Positions 48,501 through 57,640 of a stretch of 64,000 nucleotides of DNA are shown piece after piece. This DNA comes from Phlyctochytrium arcticum (lineage: Eukaryota > Chytridiomycota > Chytridiomycetes > Chytridiales > Chytridiaceae). The notes beneath the pieces were generated by a model, which saw nothing but the letters and a program-made list of their open reading frames with translations, was not told where the DNA came from and made no database searches. How positions within the stretch are numbered: the first letter of the stretch is position 1; every line of letters begins with the position of its first letter. Position numbers and translations under genes: made by a program. The stretch is from assembly GCA_025602905.1 (NCBI GenBank), contig JAHLKI010000013.1, forward strand, positions 434,001-498,000. Direction: 5' to 3'.

Positions 48501-49575
48501 GGGCGTTGCGCGCTATTATGGCGGAGTCGCGGCCGAGTACGCTGGACTGAAACCTGATGCGGCACCAGATGCTAATCCCAATGATGCGATGGCCGAAACC
48601 GATGATACCCGGACTAGTGAAGGAGAGACCAGTGACGATTCCTCGCTGCGTCCTTCGGGAGCTCTGATGTCAAAGTCGTCGATGGAATCTTTGCGCAGTC
48701 GGGGTTCAACTGATAGCATAACTGGCTTGAAAACCAGTCCCTCCATGACGGATTTGGCCGGAATGGTCCGACCACGACCTAGTGTTTTACCGCGGTCTCG
48801 CCCCAATTCGATGGTGTTTGAGATGTTGGGCGTCAGCATATCCACGTCACCCCCGCAAAACAAGAACCAGGGGTCTCCAGCATCTACGCCCCGCTCCTCG
48901 GTGACGGGCGCTGGAACTTCAAGTTCCGCCATTCATGGATCGACAGGAGGCAGTGCTGCCGGATCACCAAAAGGCAAGAGAGTCTTGAGAAGAACCGCTT
49001 CACGGTCGACGTTGCAGGACGCCATCGGTCAAGGCTCCCGGCAACAATCGCAGGAAACGCTCCACCGCCCTCGAAGTGCGACATTCGGCGGTATGGCTGC
49101 AGATGCCACACCTGCGCCGAAGGATCGTCCACATAGCATGCATATACCCCCTCCCCGCACGCCGTCTCCAACCGCATCAGCCTACTGTGAGCTCTACCGC
49201 CGTGCCACAGACATCACAACTTCACCTACCCTTACCCACCCCAGCATCCTTACCCATCCTTCCATCGTCGCGCGCTGGCCAGCCACCCACTCCCCAACCT
49301 CCACACAGCGTGACCCATCAACGCCGTCGAAAAGGTGGAGTACCGACCTGTCTTCCTTACCGCCCCGGCCACCTGGCAAAGCAGTGCGACGATGCTCTAG
49401 TGCTCCAGCCGGATCCCTAAAGAAATCCTTCTTTATCGGCGATGAATATGAATCTACTCCCATTACTCGACCTCCAGCCGAGAAATCACCGCGGAAACCA
49501 ATCAGGATTTCGTTTGCCCATCCGGGGGAGAATGCCCCCTGTACGGGTGTTTTGTATCGGCGTTTGAGTACCTAG
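45544..49575 (+). CDS. SMP/PH-domain lipid transfer protein (Nvj2/TEX2 type)
   Basis: ER-anchored protein of the Nvj2/TEX2 group, moving lipids at organelle contacts. One intronless ORF of about 1343 residues; the first ATG gives MSSWPTIPWDKLSL, while the open frame upstream has no ATG. An N-terminal span (SIAFTLGAGTAFLVGILAAV) is followed by a hydrophilic linker, a PH-like domain (LPWRIVYGVLAYKTLYIYAS ... TIYMYFQTASEKEDWYIMF) and the SMP tube domain: AWLNVLVGRAFVGIHANPHL, FLGDIVINDISLGDSMPLLS, MIEVDIDYTGGAHIQIATVA, VWFGLTRDPEMRLELEVEPI, VNQVIERRVKEAL. A dense Asp/Glu run follows, then a long Ser/Pro-rich tail. The span-PH-SMP order is diagnostic. The tail of more than 500 residues is much longer than in yeast Nvj2. 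Confidence 0.9.
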   Translation: MSSWPTIPWDKLSLVWTASPLNTSMSAPLLSSISTMSAGSEASLLYWLFTHSIAFTLGAGTAFLVGILAAVAFLHWLPYHVAPIRPRESAWDIPKGTEPLSETAHHHASTNDISPASAKATLQDELFAKLGGAQWAGTSPVSPAGKESSSLPSRPDPHLFMQGWIRISDRMLPQSEVHQAEAQERENEEDGESDEDDGHKRGEKSTGVSGGQGLPEGRAATSNGKPRRLRKKPSFTQSLKGMLSFDLFHDSPDTHIMAISSPGASKDMVTSAHNTAQSVFTTTRSVTSYLYLRFIGEENPPPYQAAATDDATPVPPAKPLPWRIVYGVLAYKTLYIYASDDKEQCIQTVSLEDYLVDIYPTPQSDLDIYFRTDPIRIRPKSEFTDTIYMYFQTASEKEDWYIMFSRARRLPKHADGGAMSHFYAESEPVTAYTTAMQKLVSTLSPSAEASGTATSKKDKGINKGLPLHPTVSKNLSSDPATAWLNVLVGRAFVGIHANPHLKKWFMDKLSRRTNLLHRDQAANPSFLGDIVINDISLGDSMPLLSNPRIQSLSVDGDTMIEVDIDYTGGAHIQIATVATISVHAWNDIMKPIQVPLVVAVKIKRFTARAVIKVKSLWESNRVWFGLTRDPEMRLELEVEPIISNKLIKLHLVNQVIERRVKEALEAFVVLPNMEDVPFWPLGGAGGMFWGPFADDDDEDEDDEEDEDDAAVHEDDENDPVEEIYVPRGAGIDMDIDSDHTDEANEEDDAFSASSNTASLEDMRAVLRSASNDRLDVEYAKDGMSGRTSRTNNSDLGAEGDDENEEDDRILSRPSSTVTAPLSTLHKPKQQSTPRVLPSVSQMYLQEAIPQIPHHIVSGVPIESSLLKKSPMPKSADLVRARRAHEARISSTLRPLTTSGSNGELSKAAETAPPGAASSLGTDPSTAIATPWYLPVLGSAASYLGSITRHYGLDDTARSLAVTAADYSAPTIERATDTVNYYKDALGGVARYYGGVAAEYAGLKPDAAPDANPNDAMAETDDTRTSEGETSDDSSLRPSGALMSKSSMESLRSRGSTDSITGLKTSPSMTDLAGMVRPRPSVLPRSRPNSMVFEMLGVSISTSPPQNKNQGSPASTPRSSVTGAGTSSSAIHGSTGGSAAGSPKGKRVLRRTASRSTLQDAIGQGSRQQSQETLHRPRSATFGGMAADATPAPKDRPHSMHIPPPRTPSPTASAYCELYRRATDITTSPTLTHPSILTHPSIVARWPATHSPTSTQRDPSTPSKRWSTDLSSLPPRPPGKAVRRCSSAPAGSLKKSFFIGDEYESTPITRPPAEKSPRKPIRISFAHPGENAPCTGVLYRRLST

Positions 49576-49839
49576 GGCTGTCCCGCTGATGGACTGATTT
49601 GAGGAATTGATTACTTTTGTATATTCTGATGTTTTGTATATACATATGATTTTGGTCGACTATGCACATTTGGAGTATGTATCATTGGAGGTCTGGAGGA
49701 ATAAAGCTATGAATCAAGGGTACATCGTAACGTCTGATTCATGAAAGCATGATGAGAGTGGCTTAGTCACACCAAACGACTATGGAAACTCTAATTTTAG
49801 AGATCAAACTGCCATTACAATACCCCTACACCGTACAAT

Positions 49840-52605
49840 ATGTACCAATTCAAGCAGCTAGTCGTTCCCGATTTCATCAACAAGAAACCACCACCAAATT
49901 ATATTGCCGGTCTTGGCCGTGGTGCTACGGGATTCACAACTCGGTCTGATATCGGTCCTGCTCGGGAAGGCCCTTCGGATGCTGCCCTCGAAAAAGCCAA
50001 AGCAGCTGCAGAAGGTAAAGGACCACGAAACGACGACGATGACGATGATGAGCAGTTCCAGGATCCGGACAATGAAACCGGTCTCTTTAACGCATTGCCT
50101 TATGAAGCCGATGACGAAGAGGCTGACAGGATATATGAAGAGATCGATGCCAAGATGGATGAGCGGCGACGGGCGAGGCGAGAGGCTAGAGAGCGGGAAG
50201 AACTGGAAAAGTATCGGAAAGAACGACCAAAAATTCAACAGCAATTTGCGGATCTGAAGCGGGGACTGTCTATAGTATCTGACGAAGAATGGGCATCAAT
50301 CCCAGAGGTGGCAGACTTTGTGCGTAAAGGGAAACGTCAGAAAAAGTTTGCCGATCGCTATGTTGCCGTTCCCGACTCTGTTTTACTGGGTGCTTCGGCA
50401 CAAAATCAATTTGCGACACAACTGGATGCCAAACAGCAGTTATTGGGCGGGTTGGCCACACCGGCGGCAGCGGATGGGACAATGACCGATTTTGTGCAGT
50501 TTGGACAAGCTCGAGATAAGGTCTTGGGGCTGAAGCTGGATCAAATATCGGATTCTGTGACAGGGCAATCCATCATCGATCCAAAAGGTTATTTGACGGA
50601 CTTGAACAGTATTGTAGTGAAAACGGATGCCGAAATTAGCGACATCAAAAAGGCTCGTACATTGCTAAAGTCGGTCATTACCACCAATCCAAAGCACGCA
50701 CCAGGTTGGATTGCTGCTGCGCGTCTAGAGGAGGTAGCCGGGAAGCATGGTGCAGCACGAGAAACCATTGCCAAGGGTTGCGAGGAATGTCCTACAAGTG
50801 AAGATGTCTGGCTCGAGGCTGCTCGTCTCAACACTGCCGAAAACGCCAAAGTTATGCTGGCTCAAGCTGTGCGCCATGTGCCCCAATCAGTCAAAGTATG
50901 GATCAAGGCCTGCGACCTTGAAAACGACACCAAATCGAAAAAGCGCGTCTTACGTCGTGCATTGGAGTTTATTCCCAACTCAATAAAGATTTGGAAGGCA
51001 GTTGTGTCCATGGAGGAGGATCCTGATGATGCTCGAATTCTACTGTCTCGAGCAGTAGAATGCGTGCCCTTGGCTGTCGAATTATGGCTAGCCCTTGCAC
51101 GATTAGAGAAATATGATAGTGCCAAGAAGGTGCTCAACAAGGCCCGGTTAACTAATCCAACAAACCACGACGTGTGGATCACGGCCGCTAAATTGGAAGA
51201 AACCAACGAGAATGAGAAGGGTGTAGAAATGATCATTCATCGTGCCGTCGATACGTTGCAGAAGAAAGGTGCACCAATTGATCGTGATCAATGGATACAA
51301 GAAGCTGAAAAGGCAGAGAAGGAGAATTACATGGCAACATGTCAAGCCATCATCCGGGAGTCGATTGCCATGGGAGTGGACGATGAGGACAAGAAGAGCA
51401 CATGGATGGAGGATGCACAAAGTTGCATCTCCCATGGATCATTTGCCACCGCACGTGCTATTTATGCCTACGCACTCAAGGAGTTCCCGGAGAAAAAATC
51501 TATATGGAGACGAGCGGCATATTTGGAAAAGAACCACGGAACCCGCGAATCGTTGGAAGAATTGTTACAACGCGCTGTACGGTACTGTCCCCAAGCCGAG
51601 ATTCTGTGGCTCATGGCTGCTAAGGAGAAGTGGCTTTCTGGAGACATTACTGCTGCAAAGCGCATTCTGGAAGCTGCGTTTGCCGCGAATCCCAATTCAG
51701 AAGAGATTTGGCTGGCTGCCATCAAACTTGAAGTGGAAACGGGAGAATACGAGCGCGCACGCGTCTTGCTGGCCAGTGCACGAGAGCAGGCCAATACTGA
51801 ACGCGTATGGATGAAGGCCGCACTACTTGAGCGTCAACTGGGACAATTTGACGCCGCTCTTGATCTTCTCAAGGAGGGCATTGCTCAGTTCCCACAATTT
51901 GCCAAATTATGGATGATGAAGGGACAAATCGAGCACTTGGAAAAGGGCGATATACCCGCTGCGCGAGAGACGTATGCTGCGGCCCTCAAGCAGGTACCAA
52001 AGAGCATAACGCTCTGGCTCTTGGCGTCAAGGTTGGAGGAAGCTGCTGGTGCACCCGTCAAGTCCCGAAAGCTCCTTGAAACAGCCCGTATCATGAACCC
52101 GAATGTTCCAGAATTATGGTGCGAAGCCGTGCGGTTTGAGATGCGGGCAAATAATACTGCCATGGCAAAAGCTTTATTGGCCAAGTCACTGCAAGTATGC
52201 CCAACCTCTGGCCTGTTATGGTCGGAAGCCATTACAATGGAGGCGCGGCCACAACGAAAGGCACGATCTGCGGATGCTCTCAAGAAATGCGAGAATGATG
52301 CCTTGGTGGTCGTGACGGTAGCCCGTCTGTTTTGGGCGGAGCGTAAAATCGAAAAAGCTCGTAATTGGTTCAATCGGGCAGTGAAAACGAATCCTGACCT
52401 CGGTGACAGTTGGGCATGGTGGCTCAAGTTTGAAATGCAGCACGGGACAGAAGAGCAAAGGAAGGAATTGATTGCCAAGTGCGTTGCTGCCGAGCCACGG
52501 CATGGCGAGCGATGGCAGGAAGTCGCCAAAAGTCGCTTAAACCATGGGAAGACGACCGAGGAGATCCTTAAACTAGTCGCGGCTCAAATGCAAAATGCGC
52601 TGTAG
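49840..52605 (+). CDS. PRP6: PRP6, U4/U6.U5 tri-snRNP splicing factor
   Basis: Scaffold protein bridging U5 and U4/U6 in the tri-snRNP. Intronless, 921 residues, close to human PRPF6 (941). The N-terminal PRP1 domain has YIAGLGRGATGFTTRSDIGP and ERPKIQQQFADLKRGLS with SDEEWASIPEV; GYLTDLNSIVVKTDAEISDI then KKARTLLKSV follows. About nineteen HAT/TPR-type helical repeats make up the rest, with ARILLSRAVECVPLAVELWL, HTWMEDA-like STWMEDAQSCISHGSFATAR, YLEKNHGTRESLEELLQRAV, NPNSEEIWLAAIKLEVETGE, and AITMEARPQRKARSADALKK near the end. No breaks. The SMP gene lies 264 bp upstream in the same direction. A splicing factor gene without introns in an intron-rich neighbourhood is mildly notable. Confidence 0.96.
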   Translation: MYQFKQLVVPDFINKKPPPNYIAGLGRGATGFTTRSDIGPAREGPSDAALEKAKAAAEGKGPRNDDDDDDEQFQDPDNETGLFNALPYEADDEEADRIYEEIDAKMDERRRARREAREREELEKYRKERPKIQQQFADLKRGLSIVSDEEWASIPEVADFVRKGKRQKKFADRYVAVPDSVLLGASAQNQFATQLDAKQQLLGGLATPAAADGTMTDFVQFGQARDKVLGLKLDQISDSVTGQSIIDPKGYLTDLNSIVVKTDAEISDIKKARTLLKSVITTNPKHAPGWIAAARLEEVAGKHGAARETIAKGCEECPTSEDVWLEAARLNTAENAKVMLAQAVRHVPQSVKVWIKACDLENDTKSKKRVLRRALEFIPNSIKIWKAVVSMEEDPDDARILLSRAVECVPLAVELWLALARLEKYDSAKKVLNKARLTNPTNHDVWITAAKLEETNENEKGVEMIIHRAVDTLQKKGAPIDRDQWIQEAEKAEKENYMATCQAIIRESIAMGVDDEDKKSTWMEDAQSCISHGSFATARAIYAYALKEFPEKKSIWRRAAYLEKNHGTRESLEELLQRAVRYCPQAEILWLMAAKEKWLSGDITAAKRILEAAFAANPNSEEIWLAAIKLEVETGEYERARVLLASAREQANTERVWMKAALLERQLGQFDAALDLLKEGIAQFPQFAKLWMMKGQIEHLEKGDIPAARETYAAALKQVPKSITLWLLASRLEEAAGAPVKSRKLLETARIMNPNVPELWCEAVRFEMRANNTAMAKALLAKSLQVCPTSGLLWSEAITMEARPQRKARSADALKKCENDALVVVTVARLFWAERKIEKARNWFNRAVKTNPDLGDSWAWWLKFEMQHGTEEQRKELIAKCVAAEPRHGERWQEVAKSRLNHGKTTEEILKLVAAQMQNAL

Positions 52606-53323
52606 TCACTCTACTGTACATCATTACATCCTGTTCCATCTATCTGATCACCAAAGCGTATTCTATTATACACATATTCGTTCCGGCATATGTTTCAACC
52701 AATCCCAATGTGTGAAGCGCGCTGTCCGGTCTACCCAAATCCTGCACTTCTGAAGTTCACACGGCTAATTTAATCACCTCGAGGCGGGGAATCCAAACAG
52801 CACGAACATGGCTTGATCTCTAGTCTAATGAAAGTATGGTGGTGGTTTCTAAACTACAATAAGGAAAACTATGCTAAGAAATGATGATGGGTACATGAGA
52901 ATGGAAAGTATACAATCTCGGGGAACACTATGGTATTTTTGGGAACTGGCAATCTGCCACAAAGCCGAACGGAACGTCTGCCAATCCGGGTCGGTGATGA
53001 GAACGCCAGCGGCCACAGAATGAATCAAAGTGCGTCAAATAGTCTGACTTCTACAAGCTCAGTATGTTGTTCGGTAAGCGGGATTGAATACAAAAGGGTG
53101 AGACGCGCAGCCATATGATTGGGCTCAACAAGGAGACTTTCGACTTGGAGAATTGTTGAATGACTGAATGATCGTTTTGGCTGATGAAGACAAAACAACA
53201 AGACACGCAGGATCCGAGAATGCTTGTACGTAGGGTTCTCGTGAACAGCCAAGTTAAGATCGTCCAGTGGCAAAAGTTCCTGTGACAGCATATTTACAAA
53301 TCGAAGGTTGGTCCAGGTCGCCA
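52606..53323. other. Intergenic region, 3' ends of PRP6 and the HExxH gene
   Basis: About 720 bp between convergent genes. Only short ORFs without support; no RNA gene or repeat recognised. Confidence 0.35.
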
Positions 53324-54155
53324 TCAAGGCGGTAGCCCAAGCTCGTCCTTCAGAATACGATGTGGAACTGACATTTCCTTTGCGCATTTTTTCCCGAATT
53401 CCCCCGGTCCTTCAACGCAGTAAGCTTGCCATTCGTCGACAAAGACCTCCGGTCGGTAATTACGCATCTCCAGCTCATTCCTCACAACCTTACGAACAGC
53501 CTCGCTCAACTCTTCATAAAGGCTATGGCAAGTTTCGCGGTAGGCAGTAGAAAGGTGATACTGGGCGTGGGCCCATTCGTGCAAGAGGGTAGACTTGTCC
53601 GGACGTATGTAGGCACAGATATACGTAACTTCTGTACTTGATGATGTAGTCTTCAATTCGGCAAGTGAATTATCAGCATCAGTCCCGGGCTTCCTCAAAC
53701 ACAGTTCCTTGATCTGGTCGATAACCCACTGCTCTTCGGTAGTAGCCATTTCAGAGTCCAAGCTTGCAACCCATTTCTGCAATCCTTGCACTGGGAAATT
53801 GACCCCTTTCAATGCCCCCTTCAAACGGCCTCCTTCGTAAAATACATGCGGCCTTCCCAGCGCCGCGGTCAGATCTGCCGAGGTACGAAATCCCAAAACC
53901 AGTACGCCATTTCCGCTACAAAATGTCACTGTGGGATAAGTAAACGGCAAGGCTTGAGAATCGGCGAGTTGCGCTGTTTTGCGAGCTCGTTCCTCCTTCT
54001 GGTGTCGGATGTAGGCCTGGGATCCCGGTTTTGGTGGTTTTTTTCGCTTTTTCGGTCTTGATTGAAGGTACTGGCTTGCCCAAAGACACAGCTGCGGCAC
54101 CTACGTCCTCTGATGGCAATGCCAAAGTACTATCACCATCTATGACGGTTCCCAT
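53324..54155 (-). CDS. HExxH-motif putative metallopeptidase, unrecognised family
   Basis: Starts MGTVIDGDSTLALPSEDVGA. An intron at 54017-54071 (CCA|GTACCT ... CCCAG|GCC) joins it in frame to AYIRHQKEERARKTAQL; without this step the N-terminal half ends early. The rest has PTVTFCSGNGVLVLGFRTSA, WVIDQIKELCLRKPG, then TLLHEWAHAQYHLSTAYRET with the zinc-type HExxH, and about 40 residues on EVFVDEWQAYCVEGPGEFG. HExxH plus a downstream Glu on a helix is the gluzincin pattern, so a zinc peptidase is plausible, though activity is unproven. About 258 residues, no signal peptide. It is divergent from TMEM237 with 180 bp between ATGs. I do not know a named family; similar uncharacterised proteins probably exist in other fungi. 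Confidence 0.7.
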
Positions 54156-54335
54156 TGTCGACAGAATTGCTATCCCAAGGTCAGTGTCAAGGACTCAAGG
54201 TGCAGATTCAGGAATAATTTGGCTGACCAACGTCGGACTTCGCCCCACTGCGCCACGCCATCTGGACGTCGCTCAAGATGGCTCGCCAAGAGCCAACTAA
54301 AACTGAAGGCTAGACCAACCAATACCGGCCTATGA
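54156..54335. promoter_or_regulatory. Shared promoter region, HExxH gene / TMEM237
   Basis: 180 bp between divergent ATGs, so both promoters must lie here or overlap the genes. It contains no TATA box and no good RFX X-box (the ciliary-gene element of animals). Confidence 0.5.
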
Positions 54336-56445
54336 ATGACCGAACCAAAATCATCCAGAAAGAAAAGGCGAGATCCGTCCCGGGGTCGCAGCCTGGGGAG
54401 CGTACATGGAGAGCTGGGAACAGATGAGGCAGAAAATACCCTACCTAGAAAGCATGATCAAGATGCGTTGCGCAACGATCGTAGTGAGTCCCGAACAGGA
54501 CGGTCAAAGACCCGGAAAGACGAGAAGAGGAAAAAAATGCACCAGGGTGTTGAAGCCGTATTGTCGGCGGAAAGCATGAGGAATGACGGAATGAGTAGTC
54601 GGCAAGGTAGCAGCGACATGCCTGTTGACACGGAACGCAGCCTCAAGCCGAAGAAGAAGGGTCATCGAATAGCTAGAATAGATGATCAAGACTCTTCTAA
54701 AGATCAAATATCACTGCATAGTGCCGACAAGCTGACACGCCGCCCAAAGGACCAGCAATCCCGTCTAAACGAGGAAGCCACTCAAAGTGCCCACTCGGTA
54801 CTAAGCGGCCGTCCGGAAGGACTGGTGATGCCCCGATCAAAAAGCAAAGGAAAAAAGGGCAAAAAATCTCGAAAGGCTACTATTGATGATGCGTTAGATG
54901 ACCACCCAGCTGTTACGCCGCCAGTGCGGCAGCTACATATGGAAGTGAGTGCGGGCCCATCCTTTGAAGATGGGAAGAAAGAACGGAGGAAGCTTAATAG
55001 CGCCGGGTCTTTAAGGAAGAAGAATACATCGCGGAGGTACTGCTGAGATCAATGGTACCGTAGTGCGTCAACTGACGTTGCTATTCAGTCATGAAAGTCT
55101 ATCGCGCCGAAACGTTAAGCCTCAACGGGAAGGTTCCATTAAACTCAAATCTCCCCTGACCGGTGCGTTTTGAGACATATGAAGTGCGCTTACTTGAATT
55201 CATAAGTAGGAAAACTGACCCCAAATTAATGATAGATCAATATGTCACACTGCCGCTACGCGACATTATTCCCACGGACCAACCGTCGCAAGATCGATTT
55301 TTTAGTGAAGACGATAATGCCACAATAAAGTCTTCACCTGATGACTGTACTATAGATGTAGTCTTTGTCGAAGGTGTGCTACACACAAAAGAGTACCCCC
55401 GACTTGTGTTCTGACCGTCCGTTTTGCTAGACAACGGGAGATTCCGCCCGATATCAAGTGCTTTTGACGGCCGCAGCACCCGCTCGCTACCTGAGGATTT
55501 AGATCAGAGCGGCAGACAAGCAGACATGCGAGATCAGCTCCTAGAGGCCTTTGCGGTGGTACGTGGCTTTCGTTCACTCATTCATCAACTCGCTTGTCTA
55601 AAGTCTAAACCGTGCTGCGCAGACAACGCATCTGTATATATCGCGTACCATCCATGCTATTCATGGACTGTATGCCGGCGCATGCTTTTTATGCCTTGCT
55701 CTTTTGCCCTCCTTCTCTGGCCTAGAGCCAGCACCGACAGCAGCTGTTGACATCGCCTCCCTGATGCAAAATCCCACCTTCCAATACTACGCATACTATA
55801 CGTCGTATTGCGCGGCAGTCAGCAGAATAATGAATATCTTGGCAACGTTTGCAGCAATCGATATGTTAGAAGCTATATTTGGGTTGCCTGCACACTGCGA
55901 GCGATGTGGGTTTACTTGGTGGCGATATCAACGAAGAAAGACAGCGATGGCTGTGGTTTTGATTTCATGTGAGTACGAGTAAGCCAAAAAAGCTTCCAGC
56001 AAGGAACTAATGAAAAACTGACAGGTACAACCTTGACATGGCTATCAGCAATGCTGATAACGGTGCAAGATGATAGGTTGTATCATTCCAATAGCTTGAT
56101 CAACGGGCCTTATGGTCCGCCTGACTGGTAATTGTGAAGGACGAAAGAATCGCTCGTCTGCACGCGATTGACACGCTTTTTAGGTTTACATCCATTGTAG
56201 GTTTGAATCAGGCGATCGTCCTATCTGACCTTTCACGCTGGCGGGCGCTGAACTGTGTACGAGGAATGTTCGGCGTATTGACCTGGTGTATCTCGCGCTG
56301 GGTTCGTTTACGCGAAATAAGACCTAGTCCGGGCGTTTTGACTCTGCCACTTCACCAGTCTCAGACTCAGAACAAAGGGGGACTACCAGCGGAGCGGAAG
56401 CGCAAGGCCAGCGTCTTTCAAGTTCTCAACGAGGATGAATTGTAA
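54336..56445 (+). CDS. TMEM237: TMEM237-like ciliary transition-zone protein
   Basis: TMEM237 is a four-span protein of the transition zone at the cilium base, in the MKS/NPHP gate. Seven exons, joined by introns starting at about 55036, 55161, 55344, 55559, 55971 and 56128, each keeping phase. The first exon is a basic, disordered region (MTEPKSSRKKRRDPSRGRSL on). The conserved part starts FAVTTHLYISRTIHAIHGLY then AGACFLCLALLP (span 1), YYAYYTSYCAAVSRIMNILA (span 2), a loop, AMAVVLISCTTLTWLSAMLI (span 3), then DDRLYHSNSLINGPYGPPDW and RALNCVRGMFGVLTWCIS (span 4). The order, loop lengths and the D-R-x-x-x-x-x-S-x-x-N-G signature match human TMEM237. It ends KRKASVFQVLNEDEL. Homology by eye is convincing in the membrane part and absent in the tail. 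Confidence 0.82.
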
Positions 56446-56482
56446 ATATGACTGATACTATATACTTCTAATCTGCTATAAA

Positions 56483-57384
56483 CTACTTTGGCTTCTGGAA
56501 GGAAGCAAGACGCTCGTCTGACCAATTGATGAACTGACCGGAAATATCTTTAGGTGCTTCCAGCGCCAATTTGGCAATTACGTAGCCCGGAACGTCGGGG
56601 GAGAGAAGCTTGCCATCCTCCTTGAAACTAAGAAAGAGCCTATGGGATTCCTCGCCCATCGCTACAAGTAGAACAGTTGGAACCGTTAAAGTTATAAAAG
56701 TTATAAAAATGAGCAGAGCATTCTTACCTTGACGGCCCATCTCTCGGATAGTTCGCTGCATTTCTGTGTCAACCACACCTTTTTTCGGACGTTAAAATGT
56801 GCAAACAAGTATTTCGACCCATTTCGTGACCTACCCGGTCGTACGGCTACAGATGTGATGTTCTTCTCTTCTAGTCCTAATCCCGATACCAGCATATTAG
56901 CCGCGGCTTTGGCCGTGCAATAAGGTACCCATCCTTCTTTGGCGCCCGCTGCAGCCCCGGAGCTGACGAGAATGAATCGTCCTTGATTTGATCGTAGCTG
57001 GGGAGCAGCCTTTTGGAACAAGGCTATGCCTGAATACAAGTTTACGTCCAAGCACTTTTTCCATTCCTCCAGGTCGGCGTCCGCTATCCGTGCCATTGGC
57101 TCCAAAATGCCGGCATTGTGAACAACAGCGTCCACACGGCTAAAACTTGAGACTGCAGCTTTGACGAGATCATCGGCAGCCGTGGGGCCGGTGATGTCGG
57201 TTGAAACATACACAAATCGAGAAGGAAAGTCAGCTTGCAATTGTTGAACTTCCGGTAAACTGTCGATTGTAGACCGGCCTGTTCCGACAACGGAAGCTTT
57301 GAGCGAGAGGAGAGTTTTAACGACTGAAAGGCCAATGCCTCTGGAGGCCCCTGTAACTAGAACGACAGGGTTTACGGTAGCCAT
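56483..57384 (-). CDS. Short-chain dehydrogenase/reductase (sepiapterin reductase-like)
   Basis: NAD(P)-dependent oxidoreductase of classical SDR type. MATVNPVVLVTGASRGIGLS carries the TGxxxGIG nucleotide-binding motif; VDAVVHNAGILEP is the NAG motif; SGAAAGAKEGWVPYCTAKAA supplies the catalytic Ser and YxxxK. Introns 56779-56834 and 56662-56727 join VAVRPG to VVDTEMQRTIREMGRQ and then AMGEESHRLF, and the end ISGQFINWSDERLASFQKPK is typical of the fungal Irc24/YIR035C-like and sepiapterin-reductase-like branch. About 260 residues, normal length. Substrate unknown. The gene lies between two ciliary genes: its stop is 37 bp from that of TMEM237 and its ATG is 256 bp from that of IFT121. Confidence 0.9.
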
Positions 57385-57640
57385 TGCAGGAGTCGTCTAG
57401 TTTCGTTGATGATCTTGATCTTTGGAAGAAGGAAAAAGCACGAACGCGCGCTGTCATAATCGTATTTCCGCTCATCCCAGGAAACAAACAAGATCACGCG
57501 TGAAATTGGACTTACTCGAGTAGCAGAACCGAAGATCCGCTCTAATAAATAGCAGTTTTTGAGCTGTCCGTCGCTGCTATTCTCAGCACAGCGGCAGCGA
57601 TACCAAAATTGAAAGTCACCCCTGACGAAAAAGTTGCATT
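57385..57640. promoter_or_regulatory. Shared promoter region, SDR / IFT121
   Basis: 256 bp between divergent ATGs. An inverted pair TTTCC (57465-57469) and GGAAA (57480-57484) is separated by 10 bases; that spacing is too long for a canonical RFX X-box. A TAATAAATAG stretch lies near 57543-57552. Confidence 0.45.

Noticed and set aside
57465..57484. RFX X-box before IFT121
   Set aside because: The TTTCC/GGAAA half-sites are 10 bases apart, whereas X-box half-sites are separated by at most three.
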